Assembly: GCF_000738175.1 (NCBI RefSeq)
Contig: NZ_JFCH01000029.1
Coordinates: forward strand, 1 to 59,832
Direction of reading: 5' to 3'
Length of the DNA stretch: 59,832 nt
Source: Corynebacterium jeikeium
GTDB taxonomy: Bacteria > Actinomycetota > Actinomycetes > Mycobacteriales > Mycobacteriaceae
Made by a program: the position numbers and the translations under genes. Numbering within the stretch: the first letter of the stretch is position 1; every line of letters begins with the position of its first letter. This document shows, in pieces, positions 40,648 to 49,225 of this stretch. The notes under the pieces were generated by a model. It had not been told where the DNA came from. It saw only the letters and a list, made by a program, of their open reading frames with translations, and searched no databases.

Positions 40648-41348
40648 GCCCCCTCTTTAAGCCACTTTGCGTAGCTGGACAGCGTGAGACTGTCGGTCTC
40701 CTCCGAGAACTGCGCCCATTCGCGCTCTAGATGCCGCACCGATTGCGGCAGGTCTCTACCGTCAATGCGGGCGATCTGTGTTGAGCACCTGCAGTTGTCA
40801 TGAAAACGGTTTCCGTCCTTCGTGGACTGCGCAGACCTGGCAGACCCATACACCGCGCCACGAGAGGCCAACATGCGACAAAACGCACACGCGCCCGCCT
40901 CCGGGACACGAGCCACCGCCGTGCGGGTGCGCCGCCCATGATCCCGCGCGGCATTGAGCACCGTTTCCCGGTAGGACTGCAGCACTAGGCGCGTGAGTGC
41001 GCCCTGTAGTCGGTCTAGCGCGGCGGCCTCGAACTCGTCCTGCACGCCAAACACTGCCCACCGGCCAGACTTGTCCGCTTGCTCAAGCGACGGTGCCGCC
41101 AAGTCGATCTGGCCAGCCCTCACTCGCTCACCACGCGCCGCATAATCAGCCAGCGCATAATCCCGCGCAGCTAGCGCGGATTCCGTGCCGTACACGTCCA
41201 CGATCTCCGTGAACGCATCGACCATAAACAGCTGCGGGTCGATAGCCTGCCCGGCGAGAAGGTTAGCCTCCAGCAGGGACTGCTGTGCTGTCGCCACCAG
41301 CTGATCCTGCAGCATTGCCCCCATTAGCGCCGGTTGCACTAGCCTCAC
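40638..41348 (-). CDS. MuF-like minor head protein
   Basis: 236 residues at most. The C-terminal half has the zinc-site-like pattern of phage Mu gpF-type proteins: CAFCRMLASRGAVYGSA ... FHDNCRCSTQ. These proteins are packaged in small numbers and take part in head assembly or DNA ejection. The start is uncertain: the first Met (41348) overlaps the portal gene by 86 bases, and Mets 8 and 11 codons on give smaller overlaps. The stop codon lies inside the anticodon-like arm of the tRNA-like element. Confidence 0.82.
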   Translation of the reverse strand: MRLVQPALMGAMLQDQLVATAQQSLLEANLLAGQAIDPQLFMVDAFTEIVDVYGTESALAARDYALADYAARGERVRAGQIDLAAPSLEQADKSGRWAVFGVQDEFEAAALDRLQGALTRLVLQSYRETVLNAARDHGRRTRTAVARVPEAGACAFCRMLASRGAVYGSARSAQSTKDGNRFHDNCRCSTQIARIDGRDLPQSVRHLEREWAQFSEETDSLTLSSYAKWLKEGASR

Positions 41349-42699
41349 CTCCCGCTGCCATCAGCGCCTCCTCGCTCGCACCACGAGCAATGCCAGCCAG
41401 ACGCACGAGACGATCACTAGCGCGCGCCTCAGCCTGTACGCTCTCGACGGACTCAATCTCATGCTCCGAAAGCCCCATGCGACGCCACACAACCTCGCCA
41501 ACCGGCAGCACGCCAGACTGCACGGCCTTGACCATCGCGTCTGTGGTGGCCGCCAAGGTAGGCGTAGCCGGGTCGGCCCAACGGGCACGCGGAGAATCCT
41601 CAATATCAAGATGCCCTGTCACCACAGCGCGCGCTAACCGGCCAACCTCGACCCATGGGCTAGTGAATTGGCGACAGCGCCGCTCTGCGCGCTTAATCAG
41701 CCGGTTCTCCATCGCCCGCACCGCGTCAGCGCTCGTGGGGTTAGAGTGCGGAATGTTGAAGTAGGATTCCGGGATACCGGACTCGGTAGCCACCAAGCTC
41801 GCCAGCCCCTTGATCTGATCCAGGTATGGACCAGGTGACACGGTTGAGAACTCTCCGAACTTAGGCTCCGTGCCCTCCTCCTCGTCACGGGGAGCAAGCA
41901 ACATGCGAGTGCTAATCAGCTTCCACGAGTCCACACCCTCGAAGTTCTCCTCCGATAAGCCAATACCATAGCGCTGCGGGGTGGAGAAGAACTCTCGGTT
42001 GACGTCCATCGCGCGTAGCGCACGGGTAGCCGAGTTAATCGCCGTGATGATGCCCGGCGTGATCTCGGAACGCCCGCGACGATCGCCCGCACGGGTGCGG
42101 TTCACCACCGCCACGAGCGGCACCCTCCCCATGCTATGCGGGATACGTTCCGCGACCTCCCACTCGCCATGCTCGGAGCCGCGCACCAGCTCGACAACCT
42201 CGTCAACCTTCCATAAGGTCGCTTCCTTCTTCGAGTGGTAGGTAATGCCAGCCTCGACAAGACCTGTGCGCGGGTTGATCTCCGCCGTGGTGGAACGCGC
42301 CGAATGAGCACGGATAAGCACCTCCGGCTCCCCCGCCCCACCTGCTGTCACAGACAGGAAGCCGATGCCGTACATCAGCGCATCGCTATGTACCGCGCTA
42401 GATTCCGAGCCCACGTCAGAGGACTCGTACACGGCAGACAGTAGCTCATCATCTTCACCGCTAGCGTCAGACCAGCCCAGGAACTCGATACGCTCCTCAA
42501 TCGTGTCCACGACAGTAGACGCCCAGCCCACAGTGACCTTGTTCAGCACCGAGTTAGGCGGGATACCGATACCCAGCGATGGGGCATAATACCGGCCACG
42601 GTAGTATGCCTCACGCTGCTGGTTGCCATGGTCGTAGCTAGCGAGGCGACTAGATAGACCCTTCACCAGCGCCCTATCCTGATCAGATAGCAGAGCCAT
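41263..42699 (-). CDS. Portal protein
   Basis: 478 residues of the SPP1 gp6-like portal type: YYRGRYYAPSLGIGIPPN near the start, a central beta region, and the stem/crown part (ESGIPESYFNIPHSNPTSADAVRAMENRLIKRAERRCRQF). It forms the dodecameric DNA gate of the head. The C-terminal tail is low-complexity Gly/Ala. It begins on the base after the terminase stop codon. Confidence 0.9.
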   Translation of the reverse strand: MALLSDQDRALVKGLSSRLASYDHGNQQREAYYRGRYYAPSLGIGIPPNSVLNKVTVGWASTVVDTIEERIEFLGWSDASGEDDELLSAVYESSDVGSESSAVHSDALMYGIGFLSVTAGGAGEPEVLIRAHSARSTTAEINPRTGLVEAGITYHSKKEATLWKVDEVVELVRGSEHGEWEVAERIPHSMGRVPLVAVVNRTRAGDRRGRSEITPGIITAINSATRALRAMDVNREFFSTPQRYGIGLSEENFEGVDSWKLISTRMLLAPRDEEEGTEPKFGEFSTVSPGPYLDQIKGLASLVATESGIPESYFNIPHSNPTSADAVRAMENRLIKRAERRCRQFTSPWVEVGRLARAVVTGHLDIEDSPRARWADPATPTLAATTDAMVKAVQSGVLPVGEVVWRRMGLSEHEIESVESVQAEARASDRLVRLAGIARGASEEALMAAGGEASATGANGGNAAGSAGGDSTAVPAGG

Positions 42700-44193
42700 C
42701 TACATCACCATCACTTTCTTGCGGTAGTTCTTCTTCGCCCCGCCCCGCGGCTTCCTGCGGTACTTCACGCGACTTAATTCCTGCTCGGTATCCAGGCCAT
42801 TAAGAGCTAGGGTGGCGGCCACGAGTGGGCTAATGTCCGTCGTTGAGTTGAGGCGCCCAAACGCGAAACGCCCCTCCCCCACCCGCCGCTTACGAGCACC
42901 AGACAAAGCCAGCTGCATAGACCCCTGCCCCAACTGGCGCACATTGTGAGTCAGCACCGAATCCAGGAACCGCTCGGCAGCCGTACACACGAAATCAACC
43001 CGCACCTTCGTCACGCCCACCCCGCGCGCTTGAATGTCCTCAATCAGCGACGAGGCCGGGGAATAGCCGTCGATAATGACCGCGTCCGCCCCGAACTTCT
43101 CGACCACGTCCGCAACCTTCGCGGGAATCCATGCCACGGAGCCCGCCCGCTGGTCGATCACGTCAACGATGGGCGGCTTGCCATCCGTGGTCTGAATCGC
43201 CGCCACGAGCGCGCCTGCGTCACGAGAAGGCGTGATGTCTGCCGCGAGCACCACCTTCTCAATATCCTGCGGCAGAACGCGAACCTGGCGATCCTCGCAC
43301 GCCCGCCAGTCCTCGACCGGAATAACTGACCGCTCACCAGCAAACGACCACATACCCAGCCGCTCGCGCATGAACACACCCGGCTCCATCGCGGACAGCT
43401 CATCCTCGATCACCTCTGCGCGCAGGCGAATGCCCAGGCTCGGATTGGCGTACGCCCATACGTCAGGGTCGCTTAGCTCGATAGGGCCATCAGCGTCAGG
43501 CGCAGACCACTCGCACCACATCGAGCGGCGGTTCTTGCTCTCCATGGCGTTATCACGCAGCCGTCGCCACACCTCGGAATCCGACCTAGTAGTCGGCGGA
43601 GTGCCCACGATAATCTGCTGCGGCTCACCAGACGGAGCAGACGAGATTGTGGGGAGTAGCGCGGCCAGTGACTCGTCGCCCAAGTCCTGCGCCTCGTCCA
43701 TGATGAGAGTGTCCACAGTGAAGCCACGGCCTGCGCCCGTCGTGCGAGCGCCGAACTGCACGCTACCGCCATTAAGCAACCGCACTTCCTCTTGGCCGTT
43801 AGCGCGGCGAATGAAGTCCACCATCTCCTGAAGCTCCGGGTATTCCGGCGACTCAAAGAAGCCAGCGATGCGCAGAAACGCAGCACGCGCAGTCTTGAGC
43901 TCGTGAGCGGTATGGAGAACCTTCCTGCCTAGCACAACAGTCTGATACAGCTCGATCATCTCAATGATCGCATTCTTGCCGTTCTGACGCGGCACAGACA
44001 GACACGCCTGCGTGCACGTCATACGCCCCTTGGCGTCACGCCCCATCGCGTGATCGAGGAACAGCTTCTGCCACGGGTCAGGCTTAAGCCCGTAACCCTC
44101 AGCAAGGAAGGCCGCATCATCAGCTTCGGTCGTATGGAAGCGCGGGAGCTTGGAGACTGGGGACGGTTCTTGCCTGCCGATCGTTTGCGACAC
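42700..44193 (-). CDS. Terminase large subunit
   Basis: 497 residues. ATPase domain with Walker A-like SVPRQNGKN near residue 68 and Walker B LIMDEAQDL; the nuclease half carries the acidic clusters VVLAADITPSRDAG, AVIIDGYSPAS and FGRLNSTTDISP. It cuts and pumps DNA into the head. It lies directly between the small subunit and portal genes. The Lys/Arg-rich C-terminus may bind the portal. Confidence 0.93.
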   Translation of the reverse strand: MSQTIGRQEPSPVSKLPRFHTTEADDAAFLAEGYGLKPDPWQKLFLDHAMGRDAKGRMTCTQACLSVPRQNGKNAIIEMIELYQTVVLGRKVLHTAHELKTARAAFLRIAGFFESPEYPELQEMVDFIRRANGQEEVRLLNGGSVQFGARTTGAGRGFTVDTLIMDEAQDLGDESLAALLPTISSAPSGEPQQIIVGTPPTTRSDSEVWRRLRDNAMESKNRRSMWCEWSAPDADGPIELSDPDVWAYANPSLGIRLRAEVIEDELSAMEPGVFMRERLGMWSFAGERSVIPVEDWRACEDRQVRVLPQDIEKVVLAADITPSRDAGALVAAIQTTDGKPPIVDVIDQRAGSVAWIPAKVADVVEKFGADAVIIDGYSPASSLIEDIQARGVGVTKVRVDFVCTAAERFLDSVLTHNVRQLGQGSMQLALSGARKRRVGEGRFAFGRLNSTTDISPLVAATLALNGLDTEQELSRVKYRRKPRGGAKKNYRKKVMVM

Positions 44194-44210
44194 CGACCGT
44201 CACCTTCTTC

Positions 44211-44471
44211 CTAGCTCGCGCTCTTACGGCGCTCCATAAGCTGCTCCACAACCGTCAGCGGCTTGCCATCGTCTACAGGCGGGCGAAGCTCATCGATGCG
44301 CGCTAGCACTTCTGTGAGTTGTCGAGACAGTGCCGCGATGCTCCGCGCGTCGTCCGAGGAATCCATCGCGTCCGCAAGGACGTTTCGGAGTTCGATCAAC
44401 GATTCGAACGACTGCTCGGTTCGAACAGCTTTTCCTAGGCGACCTAGGTTGTCGGCCATTTCTTCAGCCAT
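44211..44471 (-). CDS. Terminase small subunit (actinophage type)
   Basis: 86 residues, helical (FESLIELRNVLADAMDSSDDARSIAALSRQLTEVLARIDEL), matching the short TerS proteins of actinophages in size and in position before TerL. AAGGAG precedes the ATG at a good distance. It would recognise the packaging site, which is probably close by in 44472-44682. Confidence 0.72.
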   Translation of the reverse strand: MAEEMADNLGRLGKAVRTEQSFESLIELRNVLADAMDSSDDARSIAALSRQLTEVLARIDELRPPVDDGKPLTVVEQLMERRKSAS

Positions 44472-44682
44472 TAGCGACCATCTCCTTGGTGAAAATACGA
44501 AAACGCTCTGACCTGCATAAACGCTGCGTTAAGTGGAAATAGTTGTCAAGAGGGGGAAATCCACAATGACATGTGGGTGGAAAACCCCCTATGACCTGGG
44601 GTTACTCCCCCTGGGTCTCTCATCGAAAACCCCGCGCGTTCGACCGGGTGTTCTATTACGTAGCCCCGCCCCTAGTGTGCAT
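44472..44682. other. Noncoding gap between HNH and TerS genes; likely packaging region
   Basis: No gene. Phages with an HNH gene beside the terminase usually have their cos site near this position. A TTGACA box (minus strand, 44549-44544) may belong to a promoter but lacks a clear -10 box. No cohesive-end sequence can be fixed by eye. Confidence 0.35.
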
Positions 44683-44967
44683 TCACCATGGCATAGCGTG
44701 CGGCTCGCTGGATCGCTCGAGCCGTTCGCTGCGCTGCTGCCTGCGCGAGTTGCAGACAAAGTGTGCCGGACGTAACCGCCCATGGTTATGTCCGCCCGTT
44801 GCCACCGGCTCAACATGGTCTGCAGTGAAGCTCATGGGGTCTGGCCACTTGATCTTCTTGTCGATCGGCTTATTGCATAGCCAGCATGTGAGGTTCGATT
44901 GGGCTTTGAGTAGTTCTCGCCTGCGCCTGTATTCAGGATCGCTTGTGCGGTGAACGTGTTGCCTCAT
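44683..44967 (-). CDS. HNH endonuclease next to the terminase genes
   Basis: 94 residues with CWLCNKPI, then FTADHVEPVATGGHNHGRLRPAHFVCNSRR, a full HNH motif with paired cysteines for zinc. In cos phages this small nuclease works with the terminase in cutting concatemers. First gene of the late operon; the start has a weak ribosome site. Confidence 0.88.
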   Translation of the reverse strand: MRQHVHRTSDPEYRRRRELLKAQSNLTCWLCNKPIDKKIKWPDPMSFTADHVEPVATGGHNHGRLRPAHFVCNSRRQQRSERLERSSEPHAMPW

Positions 44968-45388
44968 TGCTCACTAACCTTCGTTCATTGTCCTGCTTGC
45001 TACTTGGTCTTGGCTTGGCCGTTGCTACCTACCGCTTGGCCTGACCTTGCCTAGCGCTTGCATGTCGTTAGCTTCGTTGCTTCATGGTCGCTTGCTATTG
45101 ATTGCTCGTCGACTCGATGTGTTGTCGATGCTTCGCGTGTTGCTCGCGCTTCGCTTGCTCCATGCTTGTTGCCCTGGCTCGTAGTGCCTGCGCCCGTGCC
45201 ACCCGTAAGGCTGGCCTGTACTCCCTTGCGCTTGAGCCCGTGCTGCGCCGCGTGGTCGACTGCCCTCACCAGGGCGGCGGGAGTATGGGGCTACAGGCGG
45301 CGGGGTGTGCCCTTGCCGTGGGGTGCGGTAGCGATAGGGGGGCTGCCTGCATGAGGGGGCTACCTAGATAGCCGGGGGGCATACGACC
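44968..45388. repeat. Intergenic region rich in short GCTTG repeats
   Basis: No convincing gene in about 420 bases. Between 44995 and 45168 the pentamer GCTTG occurs seven times on the plus strand (44995, 45013, 45034, 45056, 45090, 45153, 45164) along with several GCTTC, and its complement is not seen there. The short frames here have poor starts. Possible roles are late-promoter control, packaging signal or protein-binding array; the rest of the gap is G-rich with no clear structure. Confidence 0.5.
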
Positions 45389-45438
45389 AAACCCCCGTGC
45401 GCTTCGCTCCCGTGATGTGGGGCGTGCGCCGGGGGTTT
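45389..45438 (-). terminator. Terminator of the early operon
   Basis: Perfect outer stem AAACCCCCG/CGGGGGTTT (45389-45397 and 45430-45438) with an inner GCGC/GCGC extension. It lies 24 bases beyond the stop of the last early gene, with GGTTTGG-like tails on both strands. Confidence 0.6.
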
Positions 45439-45461
45439 GTCCTACACCTGTTGCAATTCCA

Positions 45462-46175
45462 TTATACCGCAGGGCGTGACAGTTGCAATAGTTGTTGTTC
45501 TACATCTGGCCACCAGTAGTGCTTCGCGTCTCCGTAGGTTCTGCTGCGCACCTTCTTGCGCTTCGCCCATTGTCGTAGCGTGGCGGGCTTTAACTCCGCC
45601 TTGTGGCGTGCTGCCCGTGCCGTTGCCTGGGAGGTCGTCAGCCAGTGGCTCGCCATCGAGGCCGGCACCTCCCTGTTCCATCTACGGAATAGGCTTAGCT
45701 CCATTGAGGCAATATCCTCTGCAACCTGGTCGCGTTCCTCGCATTGATCCAACACGTCAATGTAGGTTGCAAGCCAACGGCAACAGCTTGCTGCGCCTTG
45801 CTTGCGCTTAGCTGCTGGCAAGTAGCTTCCTGCTGCGCGCTTGATGATGTCCATCACTTCGGCTTCGATGTCGAGCTTCATGTCTAGCTGCTTGATGTTG
45901 CATGGCGCCGGACGGTTGATGGTCGTCTTGCGTACGCCTGTTTGCGATGTAACACCAGGCGCTAAGACTTGGTCTGTTAGTTCGCTGCTTAGTTCGTCTA
46001 TGAGTGTTGCTAGGCGTGTGAGCGTTGCGGGTAGGTTGCCGGTCACGAGGTGGGCTCTCCTTGTGGGGTGTGTGCTGCTGGTTGTTGTAGACGTTCCTGC
46101 TTGACTGGCTTTAGGTGTAGGGGTTGCGTGCCGTAGGGGTGGGGTTAGTTCTATGCCCCCTCCCCCTTGTTCCAT
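45462..46175 (-). CDS. Phage protein with C-terminal helix-turn-helix, last gene of the early operon
   Basis: 237 residues. The first ~50 are disordered (Thr/Ser/Pro). The centre is helical with two Cys pairs (SCCRWLATYIDVLDQCEE). Residues ~180-235 (WLTTSQATARAARHKAELKPATLRQWAKRKKV...HYWWPDVEQQL) look like a DNA-binding helix-turn-helix of the MerR/excisionase sort. Position at the end of the early operon, facing the late operon, suggests a late-gene activator. GGGAGGGGG precedes the ATG. Confidence 0.6.
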   Translation of the reverse strand: MEQGGGGIELTPPLRHATPTPKASQAGTSTTTSSTHPTRRAHLVTGNLPATLTRLATLIDELSSELTDQVLAPGVTSQTGVRKTTINRPAPCNIKQLDMKLDIEAEVMDIIKRAAGSYLPAAKRKQGAASCCRWLATYIDVLDQCEERDQVAEDIASMELSLFRRWNREVPASMASHWLTTSQATARAARHKAELKPATLRQWAKRKKVRSRTYGDAKHYWWPDVEQQLLQLSRPAV

Positions 46176-46213
46176 TAGACCCCCTCCCCTCTTTTGTTTA
46201 GGCCGCCCCCTCT

Positions 46214-46405
46214 TTATGTGTGCGGCACCCTATTCGCTTCGATGGTTGGCGTGTGGTCGTTAGTGATGGTGTCGAGTATGCCGCTGGCGATTCCCTCGGC
46301 TTCGTCTTCGCTGTGCGCTTCAACATAGGCGGTGTAGGTGACAGTGATCTCGTACTCGTGCCAGTTGTTGTAGCGGTCGATTTGTTGCATGAGTGGGTCG
46401 GGCAT
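46214..46405 (-). CDS. Small hypothetical protein
   Basis: 63 residues; a beta-alpha pattern with acidic centre (YEITVTYTAYVEAHSEDEAEGIA). No membrane segment. Its start meets the upstream stop. No family recognised. Confidence 0.5.
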   Translation of the reverse strand: MPDPLMQQIDRYNNWHEYEITVTYTAYVEAHSEDEAEGIASGILDTITNDHTPTIEANRVPHT

Positions 46406-46692
46406 TACTCCTCTTCTTTCGGGTCGAGTGGGTGTGTGTCTCCGTATTCATCGACGATCCGCAGGCTGCAGTGTGGGTGTTGTATCAGGAATGTTCGGAG
46501 TGTGTTGGTGAATTGGCTGCCGTAGTCGGTTTCGTAGCCGAGGTAGCCGCCCTGGTGCGCGCGGTAGAGGTCTTGGCGCTGGTTGATCTCTTCGCGTATG
46601 CGGGGTAGGTTGCGGAGGTGCTGGCCTACCTCATGGGGGCTTTGTAGTGGCGGAGTGTGGCTGTCGCATTGGAGGTAGAGGTAGGTGCTCAC
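46405..46692 (-). CDS. Hypothetical early protein
   Basis: 95 residues from the GTG at 46692, which overlaps the upstream stop by four bases (GTGA) and has AGGAAG before it; the longer frame upstream runs through the neighbour and is rejected. Contains SPHEVGQHLRNLPRIREEI and an acidic end. Function unknown. Confidence 0.6.
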   Translation of the reverse strand: MSTYLYLQCDSHTPPLQSPHEVGQHLRNLPRIREEINQRQDLYRAHQGGYLGYETDYGSQFTNTLRTFLIQHPHCSLRIVDEYGDTHPLDPKEEE

Positions 46693-47054
46693 TGTGCTTC
46701 CTGTCTGTAGTGGTGTGCGAGTAGCGCGAGGGCGAGGGGTTTCAGTTCGTCGTCGTGGATGAAAATAACCTCCTCTACCCCTTGGGCTGTACATTCGATG
46801 ATTATGTGCTCACCCCAGCGGTGGAGCGTGATCGGCTTTTCTTCCTTCTCCATGCAAGCCGGGAGCGGAACAACTGTGTTATCCCTTGGCAGCTCGATTT
46901 CTACGGTGCGTGCCATGCGGTCGGCGTAGGCGAGGGCTTCAGTATGGGTGGGGAAGCCGAGCTCGTGATATTCAGGTGAGGTTACGACCCAGTAGGGTTT
47001 CGGTGCCCATCGTTGCTGCTTCCAGACTTTCCAGTGTTCCCGTGTGGTGGTCAT
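46689..47054 (-). CDS. Hypothetical early protein with C-terminal ALALLA motif
   Basis: 121 residues from the ATG at 47054, in a four-base overlap with the upstream stop. The N-terminal half reads like a short aromatic-rich beta domain (HWKVWKQQRWAPKPYWVV). The end (DDELKPLALALLAHHYRQEAQ) resembles the C-termini of two other early proteins in this operon. Function unknown. Confidence 0.6.
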   Translation of the reverse strand: MTTTREHWKVWKQQRWAPKPYWVVTSPEYHELGFPTHTEALAYADRMARTVEIELPRDNTVVPLPACMEKEEKPITLHRWGEHIIIECTAQGVEEVIFIHDDELKPLALALLAHHYRQEAQ

Positions 47055-47320
47055 TGCTTCTTTCTGCATTCCTCCGCCAGGTACATGTATCTGTCGGTAA
47101 ATACGGCCAGGTTGTGACTGATTACGTGGGTGAAAGGGAAAGCGCTTAGGAGAACGCGGGTGCTTCGTAATCGGTCTGCTTTTCGCTCGTACTTGCGCGC
47201 TTTGCGCTCCCAGTATGGTGTGGCGTTATGCCTATCAACGGCCTCCACCACAAGAACGGTTAATATTCCTATTACGATCGTCATGGCTAGACCCGCGACG
47301 AAAATTAAAAGTTCATTCAC
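47051..47320 (-). CDS. Small membrane protein
   Basis: 89 residues with one N-terminal membrane helix (LLIFVAGLAMTIVIGILTVLVV) and a basic cytoplasmic tail. Early phage genes of this form often act on the host membrane or exclude other phages; no family recognised. Confidence 0.6.
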   Translation of the reverse strand: MNELLIFVAGLAMTIVIGILTVLVVEAVDRHNATPYWERKARKYERKADRLRSTRVLLSAFPFTHVISHNLAVFTDRYMYLAEECRKKQ

Positions 47321-47352
47321 CTACATCACCTCCGAGGCGGTCGATGAAACTG

Positions 47353-47703
47353 TCATACATTCCCACTGGGTTGCCCTTCCTCTTCTGCGTAGTTCGCGGC
47401 TGCCAGTAGCGCAAGCGCAACCTTGTGCGTTTCGTTTGGGTTAAGTTCGCCGGGTTCGATGCGTTGGATCATTACCCGTCCAGCACCGGCGGCTGTCCAC
47501 ACGATTGGGTTTTCTAGCCCTGTTCCTAGTGGTAGCCATTCGCCCATGTGGAATTGTCCACTTTTGCCGTGCTCGTCCGGTTCCGGTAGGTCTGGCGCGA
47601 GTAGGTCCGCATCAGCTAGGTCTTGCGCGATACATTCCGGTTCTTGGCAAGGGTCGGTTCCGTGGGCGCGGATCACGTCCGTTGCTTTGTTGTAGGTGCT
47701 CAT
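47353..47703 (-). CDS. Hypothetical early protein with C-terminal ALALLA motif
   Basis: 116 residues from the ATG at 47703 (ATGA overlap with the upstream gene); the long upstream frame runs inside the neighbour and is rejected. Acidic N-terminal half with two Cys. The end (HKVALALLAAANYAEEE) matches those of the proteins at 46689 and 48356 in pattern. Function unknown. Confidence 0.6.
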   Translation of the reverse strand: MSTYNKATDVIRAHGTDPCQEPECIAQDLADADLLAPDLPEPDEHGKSGQFHMGEWLPLGTGLENPIVWTAAGAGRVMIQRIEPGELNPNETHKVALALLAAANYAEEEGQPSGNV

Positions 47704-48356
47704 TCTCCCCACCCCCGGCGGAGAACATGGCGCGTCCTTCCTGCCATCTCGGCATTGTTTCGCCTGCCGCCATCGCTCATCCACACGTAGGGCAGGTGAA
47801 TCCATGGACCGTCGCCAACTGCGGCGACAATACTTCCTTCGGGTAGCGCCTCGTATTCTTCGTGTGTGGTGACAGTCTCCGGCATATCCTGTGGGCGGGC
47901 GGGAATAAGCGGGGTGATGAGCGTGATTTCGTAGTTGTGCCATTCGGACTCGTCAGCTGTTTCCCGTGTGGGGGTTACCCATAGGTCGGGGGTGATTTTA
48001 AGCGCGGGGGTGTTGGGTTGTGTGTCGAACCCGTTGTGTGCGTCTAGTAGCCAGGCTTCGCCGACGGGTACGTCCTCCGGGCGGGTGGTTTGCTCTGGGA
48101 ATGAGAGACTGTCGAACTGCTCCGCCTTTTCGCTCGTGGTGCCGTCGGGGTTGACGTATGTGGTTTCGATCCAGCCATCTACTGGCCTGTCTGTGGTGAT
48201 GAGCACCTGCTTGCCGTGGCGGTTGGTCGCCCAGCGGCCTAGTAGCCCGGTGGTGGGTGGCGTGTTGTTGAGCTGGTCTTCCAGCTGTTCGATCTGCTCC
48301 GCGAGGGTTTTAGCCTGCTGTTGTAGTTCTTCCAGACGTTGCTGGTTGCTGGTCAT
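47700..48356 (-). CDS. Hypothetical early protein with N-terminal coiled coil
   Basis: 218 residues. Residues ~5-32 form a coiled coil (RLEELQQQAKTLAEQIEQLEDQL). The rest is beta-rich, with several Trp (GLLGRWATNRHGKQVLITTDRPVDGWIETTYV). Overlaps both neighbours. No family recognised. Confidence 0.6.
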   Translation of the reverse strand: MTSNQQRLEELQQQAKTLAEQIEQLEDQLNNTPPTTGLLGRWATNRHGKQVLITTDRPVDGWIETTYVNPDGTTSEKAEQFDSLSFPEQTTRPEDVPVGEAWLLDAHNGFDTQPNTPALKITPDLWVTPTRETADESEWHNYEITLITPLIPARPQDMPETVTTHEEYEALPEGSIVAAVGDGPWIHLPYVWMSDGGRRNNAEMAGRTRHVLRRGWGE

Positions 48357-48619
48357 TAGCTGTTCCCCTTCATGTTTTCGGCTTCCTCTACGGCTGCGAG
48401 TAGAGCGAGGGCAACCCGTCGGGCTTCGTCGTAGCCGAGAGACAGCACTTCCTCCTCGTGCGTTTCAATGTCGATGGTGCCCCGGCTGCGGTCGTGGATT
48501 ACAACTCCGTCGTTGTCGATGTCGCCGTCGATCACGATGGAGTGGCGGGTGAACCAAACGTTGTGGATATAGTTGGTTGCCGATGGTTCGGGTAGGTCGT
48601 AGGTTTTGCGGGTGGTCAT
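48356..48619 (-). CDS. Hypothetical early protein with C-terminal ALALLA motif
   Basis: 87 residues. Beta-rich acidic body (HSIVIDGDIDNDGVVIHDRSRG) and a helical end (YDEARRVALALLAAVEEAENM) shared in pattern with two other small early proteins. TAATG coupling to the next gene. Function unknown. Confidence 0.6.
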   Translation of the reverse strand: MTTRKTYDLPEPSATNYIHNVWFTRHSIVIDGDIDNDGVVIHDRSRGTIDIETHEEEVLSLGYDEARRVALALLAAVEEAENMKGNS

Positions 48620-48843
48620 GGAGTGTCCTCCTTGGGTGCTGGTCGGTAGATCGGTGCTGAATCGTCGGGCTCGTACAGGTCGTAGTAGGTGACGCTGTTC
48701 TCGCCAGGGTCGGGCGTGATGAGGCCGGCAACGTTCAGCTGGTGCACGAGCTCAAATAGGGACTCGCCTACCTCGTCCATGTAGGCGGCGATGTCGATCG
48801 CGCGGTCGAAGTTAGTTGCTGGGCGGTGCGAGTTATGGCTCAT
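48616..48843 (-). CDS. Small hypothetical protein
   Basis: 75 residues, acidic; an N-terminal helix (FDRAIDIAAYMDEVGESLFELVHQL) and a Tyr/Asp/Pro-rich end. Overlaps its neighbours by four and eleven bases. No family recognised. Confidence 0.55.
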   Translation of the reverse strand: MSHNSHRPATNFDRAIDIAAYMDEVGESLFELVHQLNVAGLITPDPGENSVTYYDLYEPDDSAPIYRPAPKEDTP

Positions 48844-49210
48844 AGCGGGATTCCTGTAGTTCGCCGGTGAGGAAGAAGATGAGGTCGTCGACGCACATCG
48901 TTACCCACTGCCTTCCAGGGTCTGCTACGCCGTGGCGTTTGTGGATGATGATGCCGACGGCTGCGTCGTCGTTGCCCGCCTGAGTGTGCGCTTCGTCGAT
49001 CCATTGGGCGAGGCTTGGACGGGCGGTGTTCTTGCATTCCACGACCACTCGCTCGCCGTGGGATCGGACATTGGAGATGTCGCCCCGGTCTTTCGCCCCG
49101 GTTTTTACACGGCGGTCGATGTATTCGCTGACGTTGTCGCGGAGGTGGTCGGCGATTTGCCTTTCGAACCTGGCTCCGGCCGCTTTGGCTGATTGTCTTG
49201 TGCGTGCCAT
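48833..49210 (-). CDS. PD-(D/E)XK nuclease, Holliday-junction-resolvase-like
   Basis: 125 residues with the compact resolvase layout: GARFERQIADHL (Glu), RRVKTGAKDRGDIS (Asp) and VVVECKNTARPSLAQWIDEA (E-x-K). This is the pattern of phage proteins similar to archaeal Hjc. It would resolve branched DNA before packaging. It lies next to ssb in the replication operon. Confidence 0.78.
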   Translation of the reverse strand: MARTRQSAKAAGARFERQIADHLRDNVSEYIDRRVKTGAKDRGDISNVRSHGERVVVECKNTARPSLAQWIDEAHTQAGNDDAAVGIIIHKRHGVADPGRQWVTMCVDDLIFFLTGELQESRYEP

Positions 49211-49225
49211 TGGTTTCTCTCTTGC

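Noticed and set aside
40600..40700. Complete tRNA gene after MuF
   Set aside because: T-arm and 3' strand are perfect, but no 5' acceptor strand or D-arm exists at the right distance; listed only as a tRNA-like 3' half.
45051..45269. 72-codon leftward frame in the GCTTG repeat field
   Set aside because: GTG start with no ribosome site; composition follows the DNA repeats.
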